The notes: a model not told the origin generated them from the letters alone. A stretch of 5,978 nucleotides of DNA from Candidatus Krumholzibacteriia bacterium (GCA_028696635.1 JAQVGR010000121.1:1-5978); one strand, 5' to 3'. Shown: positions 1 to 5,977, numbered from the stretch's first letter. Made by a program: numbers and translations.

Positions 1-2
1 TC

Positions 3-644
3 CAGTTCGCCAGGATGGGAGAGCCCGCCCTCAACGACGCCGTCCTCGACGTGCTCGAGGAGCTGCCCGACAGATACGATGCCCCCGGACTCATGCCTGC
101 CCTTTCGACGATCGCGCCCGCCGGGCGGGAGGGGTTTTTCGAGCGGTTGCTCGATATCGCCCATTCGCGGTACCGGGGCCGGTTTCAGCTCCAGTTCTCG
201 CTCCACACGACCGATCCGGACAGGCGCGACTGGCTGATGCCCGTGCGGAAGTGGGATTTCGAGGAAATCGCGCGTTTCTCCGGGCGATTCCGTGTGCCGG
301 GCGGGAGGAAGGTCACGTTGAATTTCGCCCTGGCCGAGGGTATGCCGGTTGATGCGGATACGCTGCGGCGGCATTTCGATCCCGCAACCTTCTTCATCAA
401 GATCACCCCGGTCAATCCCACGTATGCAGCGGCGAGGAGCGGCCTGCGATCTTCGGTCGGCGCGGGATCGGATACGGAGCGCCTGCTCGATACGCTTCGA
501 GACTGCGGATACGAGGTCCTCCTGTCGATCGGCGCTCGCGAGGAGAACGCGATCGGCAGCAACTGCGGGCAGTACATCAGGGCGTTTCTCGAGGCGGAGA
601 GCGGGCTGGAATCGAGCTACAGCCGCCGGCTCGTGAGCGTATGA
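3..644 (+). CDS. RlmN/Cfr-related radical SAM protein, C-terminal part (5' end outside window)
   Basis: The frame is open from the left edge, so the first Met (base 15) is internal and the gene starts upstream. The visible 213 residues match the second half of an RlmN/Cfr-type radical SAM enzyme. They begin with an RMGEP motif, corresponding to the GMGEP SAM-binding motif, followed by the SLHTTD...RDWLMPV block (bases about 198-272), equivalent to the SLHA...R..lmP signature. A strand with TLNFALAEG, an ITPVNPT segment and a C-terminal NCGQY motif follow, the last with its Cys at bases 564-566. In RlmN and Cfr a Cys at this place (CGQL) becomes methylated and passes the methyl group to A2503 of 23S rRNA. 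The CxxxCxxC cluster would lie upstream, outside the window. Arg replaces the first Gly of GMGEP and the C-terminus diverges from true RlmN, so this may be a paralogue with another target. It converges on the lipoprotein gene with a 42-base gap and no clear terminator. Family assignment is fairly sure; substrate is unknown. Confidence 0.72.
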   Translation, partial: QFARMGEPALNDAVLDVLEELPDRYDAPGLMPALSTIAPAGREGFFERLLDIAHSRYRGRFQLQFSLHTTDPDRRDWLMPVRKWDFEEIARFSGRFRVPGGRKVTLNFALAEGMPVDADTLRRHFDPATFFIKITPVNPTYAAARSGLRSSVGAGSDTERLLDTLRDCGYEVLLSIGAREENAIGSNCGQYIRAFLEAESGLESSYSRRLVSV

Positions 645-686
645 TCGCCCGTATTCAGGGGCTCCATGACACGATCATGAATGTTC

Positions 687-2096
687 TTACGGGCACTGTT
701 CGCCCGCGTCCGTCCCCCAGATGACCGTTCCGCTCGATGTGATCGCGATGTCGGTTCCGCAGATCGGAACGGCGTGCGGCCAGATGTTGCCGATCGCATA
801 CAGGACGGCGTCACCCATGTGGTAGACCGAAGCGCCGGTGACGCCGGTGAAGTCGTTTCCGCCGAAATCGCCTGCGGTTCCGAGGTCGGGGGAGAGCCCG
901 TTGTCGTTGCGCACTCCGCGGGCGCAGATGAAGGTGTTGCCGCGGATCGTCGGGTTCGCCTCTTCGTTCTGGCAGCGGATGGCGCCGTAGTTGGCGAAGC
1001 CTCCGGGATGATCGAAGACGTTGTTTTCGATCAGCGGCGTGCCGCTCTGTATCTGTATTCCGTTCTGGCCGCCGCCCACTATCCTGTTCCCGCGGATGAA
1101 GACGTCGGACGGGATCCCGGACACGTCGACCGGTATCGACATGTTTTCGAACTCGTTCTCCTCGACGACGAGGGTTCCGAACCAGTTGGTGGCGTAGACG
1201 CCGTAGGAGCTGGTCCGGAAGTCATTGTCCGCGACCTCGACCGTGCCCGTGTTGTACGGCCTCACTCCGCCGTACAGGTTCGTCGTCTCCGAGGTGAAGG
1301 TGTTGTGGGCGACCGTCATGTCGTCGTTGTTGACGAAGATGCCGAACGTCATCGCGGCGTAGGGCGCTCCGATGCTGAATCCGGCGACCGTTGATCCTTC
1401 TCCGCTCTGAATGGCGGCTGTATAGCTCCCCTGCGACGGAACGAGCGTCCCCGAGCCGTAGATCGCGGTCTTCTCGGCGCCCTCTCCCTTGCCGGCGATG
1501 TCGCCGATGAGGATCTGCCCTTCCAGGAGGATGAGCGGGAAGGTCTCGCCGTGAGCGGCGTCGTAGGTCCCCGGGAGCACGCGGATCACCGTGTTCGCCC
1601 CCGCCGCCGCGATTGCGTGCGTGATCGTCCGCCACGGTTCGCCGCTCGTGCCGGGGTTGGTGTCGAGCCCCGCGTCGGCGTCGACGAAGTAATCCCCGGC
1701 CATGTCTCCGACCCCCGCGCAGTGCACCGAGTCGCAGAAGGAGGTGCCCATGGAGACGGTGCAGACCTTGGGGCCGATCGAAGCGGGGGAGAACCGCACC
1801 ACGATGGTCCTGATCTCCCCTTCGCCGAGGCTGAAGGCAGGATCGCCCACAATCGAGAAATCGCCGCTCGCCTCGGCCGCGGTCCCCGACAGCGTGCCCG
1901 TTCCGATGTTCTCGATGTCGAAGGACAGATCTGTGTCGCTGCCGATCTCCCTGCTGCCGTAATCGATGCTCGTGACGGAGATCGCGCAGACCGGATCGTC
2001 GTCCTTTGCCGACGGCTTCTGCGAATCGTCGCTGCACGCCGAAAGCGCCAGGAACGCGATGAAACCGATACCGGTCAGGAGCCGTCTCGAATCCAT
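687..2096 (-). CDS. Secreted lipoprotein with ASH-like domain, DUF1565 and right-handed beta-helix
   Basis: A 469-residue surface or periplasmic lipoprotein. The N-terminus (MDSRRLL, hydrophobic core, LSAC) is a lipoprotein signal peptide with the lipidated Cys at residue 21; a short polar linker with KDDDP follows. Residues about 37-128 form an ASH/SPD-2/Hydin-type immunoglobulin-like fold (IDYGSREIGSD, IENIGTGTLSG, IVVRFSPASIG). Residues about 136-215 match DUF1565 (YFVDADAGLDTNPGTS, PWRTITHAI, VLPGTYD). Residues about 225-440 are short beta-strand turns with repeated N-x-F/I patterns (HNTFTSE, DNDFRTS, ENEFENM, GNRIVGG, ENNVFDH, RGNTFIC), typical of a parallel beta-helix. The chosen ATG lies 6 nt after AAAAGGAGG; a second ATG two codons upstream touches that site, and a longer upstream Met would pass through it. 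Such proteins are usually annotated without a known function; carbohydrate binding or surface adhesion is possible but not shown. The gene appears monocistronic, since a terminator separates it from the porin gene upstream. Confidence 0.88.
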   Translation of the reverse strand: MDSRRLLTGIGFIAFLALSACSDDSQKPSAKDDDPVCAISVTSIDYGSREIGSDTDLSFDIENIGTGTLSGTAAEASGDFSIVGDPAFSLGEGEIRTIVVRFSPASIGPKVCTVSMGTSFCDSVHCAGVGDMAGDYFVDADAGLDTNPGTSGEPWRTITHAIAAAGANTVIRVLPGTYDAAHGETFPLILLEGQILIGDIAGKGEGAEKTAIYGSGTLVPSQGSYTAAIQSGEGSTVAGFSIGAPYAAMTFGIFVNNDDMTVAHNTFTSETTNLYGGVRPYNTGTVEVADNDFRTSSYGVYATNWFGTLVVEENEFENMSIPVDVSGIPSDVFIRGNRIVGGGQNGIQIQSGTPLIENNVFDHPGGFANYGAIRCQNEEANPTIRGNTFICARGVRNDNGLSPDLGTAGDFGGNDFTGVTGASVYHMGDAVLYAIGNIWPHAVPICGTDIAITSSGTVIWGTDAGEQCP

Positions 2097-2102
2097 GGCC
2101 AT

Positions 2103-2111
2103 CCTCCTTTT
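2103..2111 (-). promoter_or_regulatory. Ribosome binding site of the lipoprotein gene
   Basis: On the minus strand AAAAGGAGG is followed by ATGGCC and then ATG. The spacing of 6 nt favours the second ATG (2094-2096) as the start. The first ATG (2100-2102) would have no spacer at all. The Met at 2150 would place this strong site inside the coding region and push the signal peptide inwards by 18 residues. Confidence 0.75.
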
Positions 2112-2225
2112 GCCCGCCGGGTGCAACCCTGAAGGTTGACCGGACCGCATGATCGGAAGCCGATGCGCGTCTGACAGGGAATGATGATCGTGGATAGCAC
2201 GGGTAACGGATCGCGGTCAACATGA

Positions 2226-2255
2226 AAACGGCCCCCAGGGATCCGGGGGCCGTTT
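2226..2255 (-). terminator. Intrinsic terminator of the porin gene
   Basis: A perfect 11-bp inverted repeat (AAACGGCCCCC against GGGGGCCGTTT) encloses an 8-nt loop. On the minus strand the GC-rich stem ends in a TTTT run (GCCGTTTTC), the normal form of a Rho-independent terminator. It begins 25 bases after the porin stop codon and sits before the lipoprotein gene, so the two same-strand genes should be transcribed separately. The stem also carries the A-run on the opposite arm, so it could act weakly in the other direction. Confidence 0.85.
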
Positions 2256-2280
2256 ATCGATCAGACATTGACGGGCGGGC

Positions 2281-3462
2281 TTACTTGATCGCCGCCTTGA
2301 TGGCGAACTGGAAGCGCATCGCGTCGTAGTCGGCGGTGACGTCGTCCTCGCCGAAGGCGCGGGTGAGGTACTCGGTCTTGCACATGGCGACCTCGATCAT
2401 CGCCTGCACGTTCCCCGTGATGTCGTACATCAGGTTGCCGAAGACCTCGGAGTTCATGTCCTTGAGGGTGTAGGCCTCGCCGTCGTCGGGGGCCTTCCAT
2501 TCCTCCTCGTCGGGATCGTCGAAGCCGTAGCCGAGGTTCAGGGTGACCTTGTCGGCGGCCTTCAGACTGATCATCCCCCAGCCGCCCATCGACGGCAGCG
2601 CCTCGTTCATCGGGGTCGTGCTCTGGCCGATCCCGCCGAGGTACTGGCCGAGGGCCTGGCCGGTAAAGAACTCGCCCATCAGGGTCACTTTCTTGCTGAT
2701 CGTCACCGACAGGTCGGCGCCGACGGACCACGAGTCGACCGAAAGCGAATCCTCCGGTCCGTAGACCGACTGGCCGAAGTGGCCCCACGCGCCGACGGCC
2801 AGGGCGTTGCCGTCGCCGAACTTCGAGTCGAGGCCGAGGCGTCCCTGGACCGTGGGGAATCCCGCGTCGGCTCCGTCATCGAGCTTGTCGCCGTCGAGAT
2901 CGGAGAAGATGTTGCGGGAGATCCCCGCGTCGATCTTGATCGTCGCATCGTCGCCCATCGGCGTCCACAGGGCGCCGCGCATCTGCGGCCGGCGGTACCC
3001 GATATTGCCCTGGTTCCAGAGGACCGTGTAGTTTGCCGTCTTCGCGACGAGAGGGGAGATGATGTCCGACGTCTGGCCGGCGAGGAACGACCACTGCTCG
3101 CCCTTCATCTGCACGTAGGCGTGGCGGAGAAGGACCTGCGACTTGTTCTCGGCGGCGGCGAGCCCGTAGAAATCGAACTCGAGCTTTGCCGAGGTGGTGA
3201 AGGTCTCTTCCTTCCACCAGAAATCGAGGCCGATGCGCGATTCGTTGGCGGTCATGAAGAATTCGTTATCCTTCGTCTCGCCGTAGGGATTTACCCAGAA
3301 ACGGTAGTTCCCCGGATAGATGCTCGCGTCGTCGTAGATCGCGTCGGCCTTGAAGAAACCGCTGAACTTGAAGCCGTAGGCGGGCTCATCGCCGGCTGCT
3401 GCGGGGGCGGCGACGAGGGCCGCGAGCATCACCGCGAGGGATGCTGCGAGAAAACGGTTCAT
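2281..3462 (-). CDS. DcaP-like outer-membrane porin
   Basis: A 393-residue beta-barrel protein, the usual length for a DcaP-family or similar trimeric porin. A Sec signal peptide (MNRFLAASLAVMLAALVAAPAAA) is probably cut after Ala23. The mature part opens with YGFKFSGFFKADAIYDDA, the family's first strand. It continues with alternating amphipathic strands (ESRIGLDFWW, SAKLEFDFYG, LRHAYVQMKG, WSFLAGQTSD) and the block LWNQGNIGYRRPQMRG, which is characteristic of the group. Residues 188-199 (DLDGDKLDDGAD) look like a calcium-binding loop, probably extracellular. The last strand (YDAMRFQFAIKAAIK) ends in Lys rather than the usual terminal Phe or Tyr. The start is supported by GGAAGGAG placed 6 nt before the ATG. 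The protein would form a passive channel for small solutes; its substrate cannot be read from sequence. The gene is followed by its own terminator and diverges from the RRM gene. Confidence 0.87.
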   Translation of the reverse strand: MNRFLAASLAVMLAALVAAPAAAGDEPAYGFKFSGFFKADAIYDDASIYPGNYRFWVNPYGETKDNEFFMTANESRIGLDFWWKEETFTTSAKLEFDFYGLAAAENKSQVLLRHAYVQMKGEQWSFLAGQTSDIISPLVAKTANYTVLWNQGNIGYRRPQMRGALWTPMGDDATIKIDAGISRNIFSDLDGDKLDDGADAGFPTVQGRLGLDSKFGDGNALAVGAWGHFGQSVYGPEDSLSVDSWSVGADLSVTISKKVTLMGEFFTGQALGQYLGGIGQSTTPMNEALPSMGGWGMISLKAADKVTLNLGYGFDDPDEEEWKAPDDGEAYTLKDMNSEVFGNLMYDITGNVQAMIEVAMCKTEYLTRAFGEDDVTADYDAMRFQFAIKAAIK

Positions 3463-3522
3463 GACGCTCTCCTTCCGTAAAAGTGGGCACGGTTGACTCG
3501 CACAAGGGCAAAACGAATGTGA

Positions 3523-3551
3523 AGAATCGCGAAAAAGCGCCCGCCTGTCAA
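3523..3551 (-). promoter_or_regulatory. Candidate sigma-70 promoter of the porin gene
   Basis: Read on the minus strand, a perfect TTGACA (3551-3546) is followed after 17 nt by GATTCT (3528-3523), a poor -10 with three of six consensus bases. The -35 match and spacing are good. It would give a leader of about 55 nt ending in the GGAAGGAG ribosome site. The weak -10 fits a regulated promoter or a chance match. Confidence 0.4.
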
Positions 3552-3625
3552 GCCCAAGTTTTCCTCGAGCGCGGGCGGAGCGCGGTCTCCGGGAAGGCGT
3601 TCGCCTGCGGCGACATATTTTTTAT

Positions 3626-3653
3626 TTGCCATTCTCCCGCAGGGTGCTATATT
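3626..3653 (+). promoter_or_regulatory. Strong extended -10 promoter of the RRM gene
   Basis: TTGCCA (3626-3631) and TATATT (3648-3653) are spaced by 16 nt, and TGC directly before the -10 gives an extended TGn element. The 13 bases before the -35 (3613-3625) are almost all A or T within GC-rich surroundings, like an UP element. Transcription should start near base 3660 and run into the RRM gene, leaving a leader of about 155 nt. This is the best promoter in the window. Confidence 0.72.
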
Positions 3654-3659
3654 TGTCCC

Positions 3660-3815
3660 GTCCTAAGAGGTTTGGAAGTGAATCGAGGAATCCAGATAAA
3701 GACGAGAGACAGAACCTGCCATGTTGATCCTCTCTATTCGGGTATTGCGACATTCCTTTCCAAAATCACAATCGACGGGAATTGCAGTCTCGGAAGAGAC
3801 CGACGGGAGATCAGC
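3660..3815 (+). promoter_or_regulatory. Long 5' leader of the RRM gene
   Basis: Taking the promoter at 3626-3653, about 155 nt of untranslated RNA precede the ATG. A small perfect hairpin, GTCTC-GGAA-GAGAC (3787-3800), lies 4 nt before the GGGAGA ribosome site (3805-3810). The octamer CGACGGGA occurs at 3773-3780 and again at 3801-3808, the second copy overlapping the ribosome site. A leader of this length is typical of cold-shock genes, which suggests control at the level of RNA structure; this is inference. No known riboswitch class was recognised. Confidence 0.45.
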
Positions 3816-4118
3816 ATGAAGATCTATGTGGGAAACATGTCGTTCGATTCGAGTGAGAGCGAGCTTCGCAAGGCGTTCGAGGCTCACGGCCAGGTGGACT
3901 CCGTGAATATCATCACGGACAGGGACACCGGCAGGCCGAAGGGCTTCGGTTTCGTCGAGATGAACAACGACGAAGAGGCCAAGAAGGCGATCGAAGCGAT
4001 GAACGGCAAGGATTTCATGGGCCGTGCCCTCAACGTCAACGAAGCCCGTCCCCGCACCGACGGTCCTCGCCGCGGCGGCGGCGGCGGCGGCGGCAGAGGT
4101 TTCGGGCGCAGCTTCTAG
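3816..4118 (+). CDS. Small glycine-tailed RRM RNA-binding protein
   Basis: A 100-residue protein made of one RNA recognition motif and a short Gly/Arg tail, like the bacterial Rbp proteins best known from cyanobacteria. RNP2 is IYVGNM (residues 3-8) and RNP1 is KGFGFVEM (42-49), with the aromatic residues that stack on RNA bases (Tyr4, Phe44, Phe46) in place; Met replaces the last aromatic of RNP1. The remaining fold elements are present: helix 1 SESELRKAFEAHG, strand VDSVNIITD, helix 2 EEAKKAIEAMNG and the last strand ALNVNEARP. The tail (about 80-100) has seven Gly in a row and ends RGFGRSF. The ATG is chosen because the RRM starts at once after it and GGGAGA stands 5 nt upstream; the longer frame to base 3483 adds unstructured, non-family sequence. 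It is a cytoplasmic single-stranded RNA binder, probably an RNA chaperone or stress protein. It is transcribed alone from its own promoter. Confidence 0.93.
   Translation: MKIYVGNMSFDSSESELRKAFEAHGQVDSVNIITDRDTGRPKGFGFVEMNNDEEAKKAIEAMNGKDFMGRALNVNEARPRTDGPRRGGGGGGGRGFGRSF
4074..4094 (+). repeat. (GGC)7 trinucleotide run in the glycine tail
   Basis: Seven consecutive identical GGC codons encode Gly87-Gly93 of the RRM protein. Identical codons rather than mixed Gly codons make the run prone to slippage, which would change tail length without breaking the frame. Confidence 0.8.
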
Positions 4119-4172
4119 CACCCTCCGGAAATCTCCAGGACCGAGTGGCAGGCTCGAGTACTGATAATGACA

Positions 4173-4203
4173 GCGTGGGAAGCCGGGCCCCGGCTTCCCA
4201 CGC
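4173..4203 (+). terminator. Perfect 15-bp inverted repeat, probable terminator of the RRM gene
   Basis: The arms 4173-4187 and 4189-4203 are exact reverse complements around a single C, folding as a stem of about 13 bp with a 5-nt loop. It begins 55 bases after the RRM stop codon. No T-run follows (ATGACC comes next), so it is either a U-less terminator, an RNA 3'-end stabiliser, or a dyad for a DNA-binding protein upstream of the radical SAM gene. Position favours 3'-end formation. Confidence 0.55.
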
Positions 4204-4261
4204 ATGACCGCCGCGGAGGAAGTGAAACCACGAACAGCTCCCTCGAGCGATAACGTTGATT

Positions 4262-5638
4262 ATGTTGCTGTATCTTATCAATCCGTCGAACCCCCTCATC
4301 AACATCGTCAAGGTTAAGGAAAGCCGCTGGAACCGCTACCGCGTCTGGCAGCCCCTCGGCCTGATGGTCCTTGCCGGGCTGACGCCGCCGGAGTGGGAAG
4401 TCTCGATCATAGACGAGAACCTCGGCCTGCCGGACTACGAGTCCATGCCGCGCCCCGACCTGGTCGGCATCACCGCGTTCACCTCGCAGGCCAATCGCGC
4501 GTACGAGCTCTCCGGATACTTCCGGAACCTCGGGGTGCCGGTGGTGCTCGGCGGGATCCACGCGACGATGTGCATGGAGGAGGCCGGAGAGCACGCGGAC
4601 TCGATCGTCACCGGAGAGGCTGAAGGCGTCTGGCCCCGGGTCCTCGACGATGCCAGGGAAGGCCGCCTGAAGAGCGTTTACGAGGGCGGGAGGGCCGATC
4701 TGAGCGACATCCCGCTCGCCCGCCACGACCTGCTCGACGGAAGGTACGCCCTGGGGTCCATCCAGACGACGCGCGGGTGCCCGTTGAACTGCGGGTTCTG
4801 CAGCGTGACGGCGTTCAACGGGGCCGATTACCGCCAGCGGCCGATAGATGACGTGATACGGGAGTTCCGGACGATCCGCGAGAGGCTCGTCCTCGTGGTG
4901 GACGACAACCTCATCGGCACCCAGCCCGAGCACATCGAGCGGGCCAAGGACCTCTTCCGGGCCATGATAGCGGCCGATCTGAAAAAGGAATGGGTGGCCC
5001 AGGCCACGATTAACTTCGCCGACGACGAGGAGCTCCTCGAGCTGGCCTCGAAGGCCGGATGCAGCGGCGTCTTCATCGGGTTCGAGTCGCTCGACCCCGA
5101 CAAGCTCGTCGACCTGGGCAGGAAATTCAAGCTCATGAAGGATCGAGATTTCCGGTCCTCGGTGCGGCGGATCCAGCGGCACAACATCATGGTCGTCGGC
5201 TCGTTCATCATCGGCCTGGACATCGACGAGCCGGGGGTGGGCCGGCGGATCGCCGAGGTGGCCGACCGGTACGGCATCGACAACCTCAATGCGCTCTTCC
5301 TCACGCCGCTCCCCGGCACGCGCCTCTACGACCACATGAAGGCGGACGGGCGCATTCCCCTCGACAGGTTCCCCGGGGACTGGAAGTACTACACGCTGAC
5401 CTTCCCCGTCGCCCGGTACACGCATTTCTCTCTCGACGGCATCATCAGGGAGATGGATGCGTGCAACGAGTCGTTCTACTCGATGCCGAAGATCCTGCGG
5501 CGCGTGTGGAGCCACCTGTGGCGGGGGCGCAAGCCGTTCCTCAGCCTCGTGGGCAATCTCTCGTACAGGAACAACGTCCGGATGGGGCACAAGGCGCACG
5601 CCGACTTCAGGCGCCGGGTCGGGTCGAGACTCGATTGA
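4262..5638 (+). CDS. B12-binding-type radical SAM protein, substrate unknown
   Basis: A 458-residue cytoplasmic enzyme of the cobalamin-binding radical SAM superfamily. Residues about 1-140 form the Rossmann-like B12-type domain (MLLYLINPSNP, DLVGITAFTSQ, VVLGGIHATM at 95-103, VTGEAEGVWP at 117-125); no DxHxxG cobalamin-ligand motif is present, as is common in this class. The radical SAM core follows with RGCPLNCGFC, giving cluster ligands Cys173, Cys177 and Cys180. Further core landmarks are VDDNLIG (213-219), FIGFESLD (271-278), VGSFIIGLD (312-320) and PLPGTRLYD (349-357). The last 80 residues are basic and helical (SMPKILRRVWSHLWRGRKP). ATG 4262 is chosen because the family starts with this strand; TTG 4256 would add two residues. 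No good Shine-Dalgarno precedes either. Relatives modify lipids, cofactors or natural products by methylation or rearrangement, but no neighbour indicates the substrate. It converges on nadA with a 24-base gap. Confidence 0.88.
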   Translation: MLLYLINPSNPLINIVKVKESRWNRYRVWQPLGLMVLAGLTPPEWEVSIIDENLGLPDYESMPRPDLVGITAFTSQANRAYELSGYFRNLGVPVVLGGIHATMCMEEAGEHADSIVTGEAEGVWPRVLDDAREGRLKSVYEGGRADLSDIPLARHDLLDGRYALGSIQTTRGCPLNCGFCSVTAFNGADYRQRPIDDVIREFRTIRERLVLVVDDNLIGTQPEHIERAKDLFRAMIAADLKKEWVAQATINFADDEELLELASKAGCSGVFIGFESLDPDKLVDLGRKFKLMKDRDFRSSVRRIQRHNIMVVGSFIIGLDIDEPGVGRRIAEVADRYGIDNLNALFLTPLPGTRLYDHMKADGRIPLDRFPGDWKYYTLTFPVARYTHFSLDGIIREMDACNESFYSMPKILRRVWSHLWRGRKPFLSLVGNLSYRNNVRMGHKAHADFRRRVGSRLD

Positions 5639-5662
5639 TCTTCCGCGATTCAGTCCAGGCCG

Positions 5663-5977
5663 TCAGGATATCTCCATCATCCGCTCGATCGCCCCTCGCG
5701 CCGCGTCGGCGATATCCCCCGGCACGGTGACGACCGGCTCCAGCGTCTCGAGGGAGCGCAGGACCTTCTCGAGGGTGATCTTCTTCATGTTGGGGCAGAC
5801 CGCCGCCCCGGAGGCGGGGATGAACGTCTTTTCGGGGTAGAGCTTCGAGAGACGGTAGCACATCCCCACCTCGGTCCCCACGATGAACACCCCGGCTTCG
5901 CTTTCACCGGCGTAGCGGATCATGCCCCCGGTGCCGAGGGCGATGTCCGCCTCGGCCTCCGTCTCGGGGTCGACCTC
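5663..5977 (-). CDS. nadA: Quinolinate synthase NadA, C-terminal part (5' end outside window)
   Basis: The frame is open to the right edge; 104 residues of the C-terminus are visible. NadA condenses iminoaspartate with dihydroxyacetone phosphate to quinolinate in de novo NAD synthesis, using an oxygen-sensitive [4Fe-4S] cluster. The piece shows the family's third domain: ADIALGTGGMIRYA (bases about 5908-5947), FIVGTEVGMCYRL (about 5849-5887) and VCPNMKKITLEKVLRSLE. Within the last, Cys at 5795-5797 corresponds to the third cluster ligand (C-x-NMK motif). The first visible residues, EVDPETEAEAD, fit directly after the HPEC motif with the second cluster Cys, which would lie just past the edge. 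It ends in a TGA and faces the radical SAM gene tail to tail. The Met at 5923 is internal and not a start. Identification is firm; neighbours such as nadB or nadC cannot be seen. Confidence 0.92.
   Translation of the reverse strand, partial: EVDPETEAEADIALGTGGMIRYAGESEAGVFIVGTEVGMCYRLSKLYPEKTFIPASGAAVCPNMKKITLEKVLRSLETLEPVVTVPGDIADAARGAIERMMEIS

Larger units (their letters stand above)
3463..3815. other. Divergent intergenic region between porin and RRM genes
   Basis: This 353-base gap has no convincing gene; the open frame that runs through it in phase with the RRM gene has no family-like residues before base 3816. It holds the porin Shine-Dalgarno (3469-3476), a candidate porin promoter (3523-3551, minus) and a strong rightward promoter (3626-3653). 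Between the two promoters are a direct repeat, GAGCGCGG at 3567-3574 and 3578-3585 (11-base period), and an inverted repeat AGGCG-TT-CGCCT at 3595-3606. Either could be a regulator site. The rest is the leader of the RRM gene. Confidence 0.7.

Noticed and set aside
645..686. Small inverted repeat CATGA-N5-TCATG between the converging genes, considered as a shared terminator
   Set aside because: The stem is only 5 bp and AT-rich, with no T-run after it, so it is too weak to call.
681..1394. Open frame of 237 codons on the plus strand opposite the lipoprotein gene
   Set aside because: The translation is repetitive in Val, Asp, Gly and Arg without recognisable domains, while the minus strand encodes a clear lipoprotein.
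2191..2220. Possible promoter of the lipoprotein gene (TTGACC, 18 nt, TATCCA on the minus strand)
   Set aside because: The -35 is good but the -10 matches only three of six bases and spacing is long. The gene must have a promoter in 2097-2225, but this one is not convincing enough to annotate.
2779..3480. Open frame of 233 codons on the plus strand opposite the porin gene
   Set aside because: It is a GC-driven shadow; the minus-strand porin has a signal peptide, ribosome site and terminator.
3483..3815. N-terminal extension of the RRM frame up to base 3483
   Set aside because: The extra 111 residues show no domain, cover the promoter and hairpin, and the RRM begins right at ATG 3816 with its own ribosome site.
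4204..4317. Short frame of 37 codons (ATG 4204) before the radical SAM gene
   Set aside because: No ribosome site precedes ATG 4204, the internal GTG 4222 is only 2 nt from GGAGG, and the peptide has no recognisable features. It is kept only as a coupling hypothesis in the findings.
4115..5599. Long open frame of 494 codons on the minus strand opposite the radical SAM gene
   Set aside because: It is a shadow caused by high GC; the plus frame carries complete radical SAM motifs, and this frame has a charged, low-complexity composition without domains.
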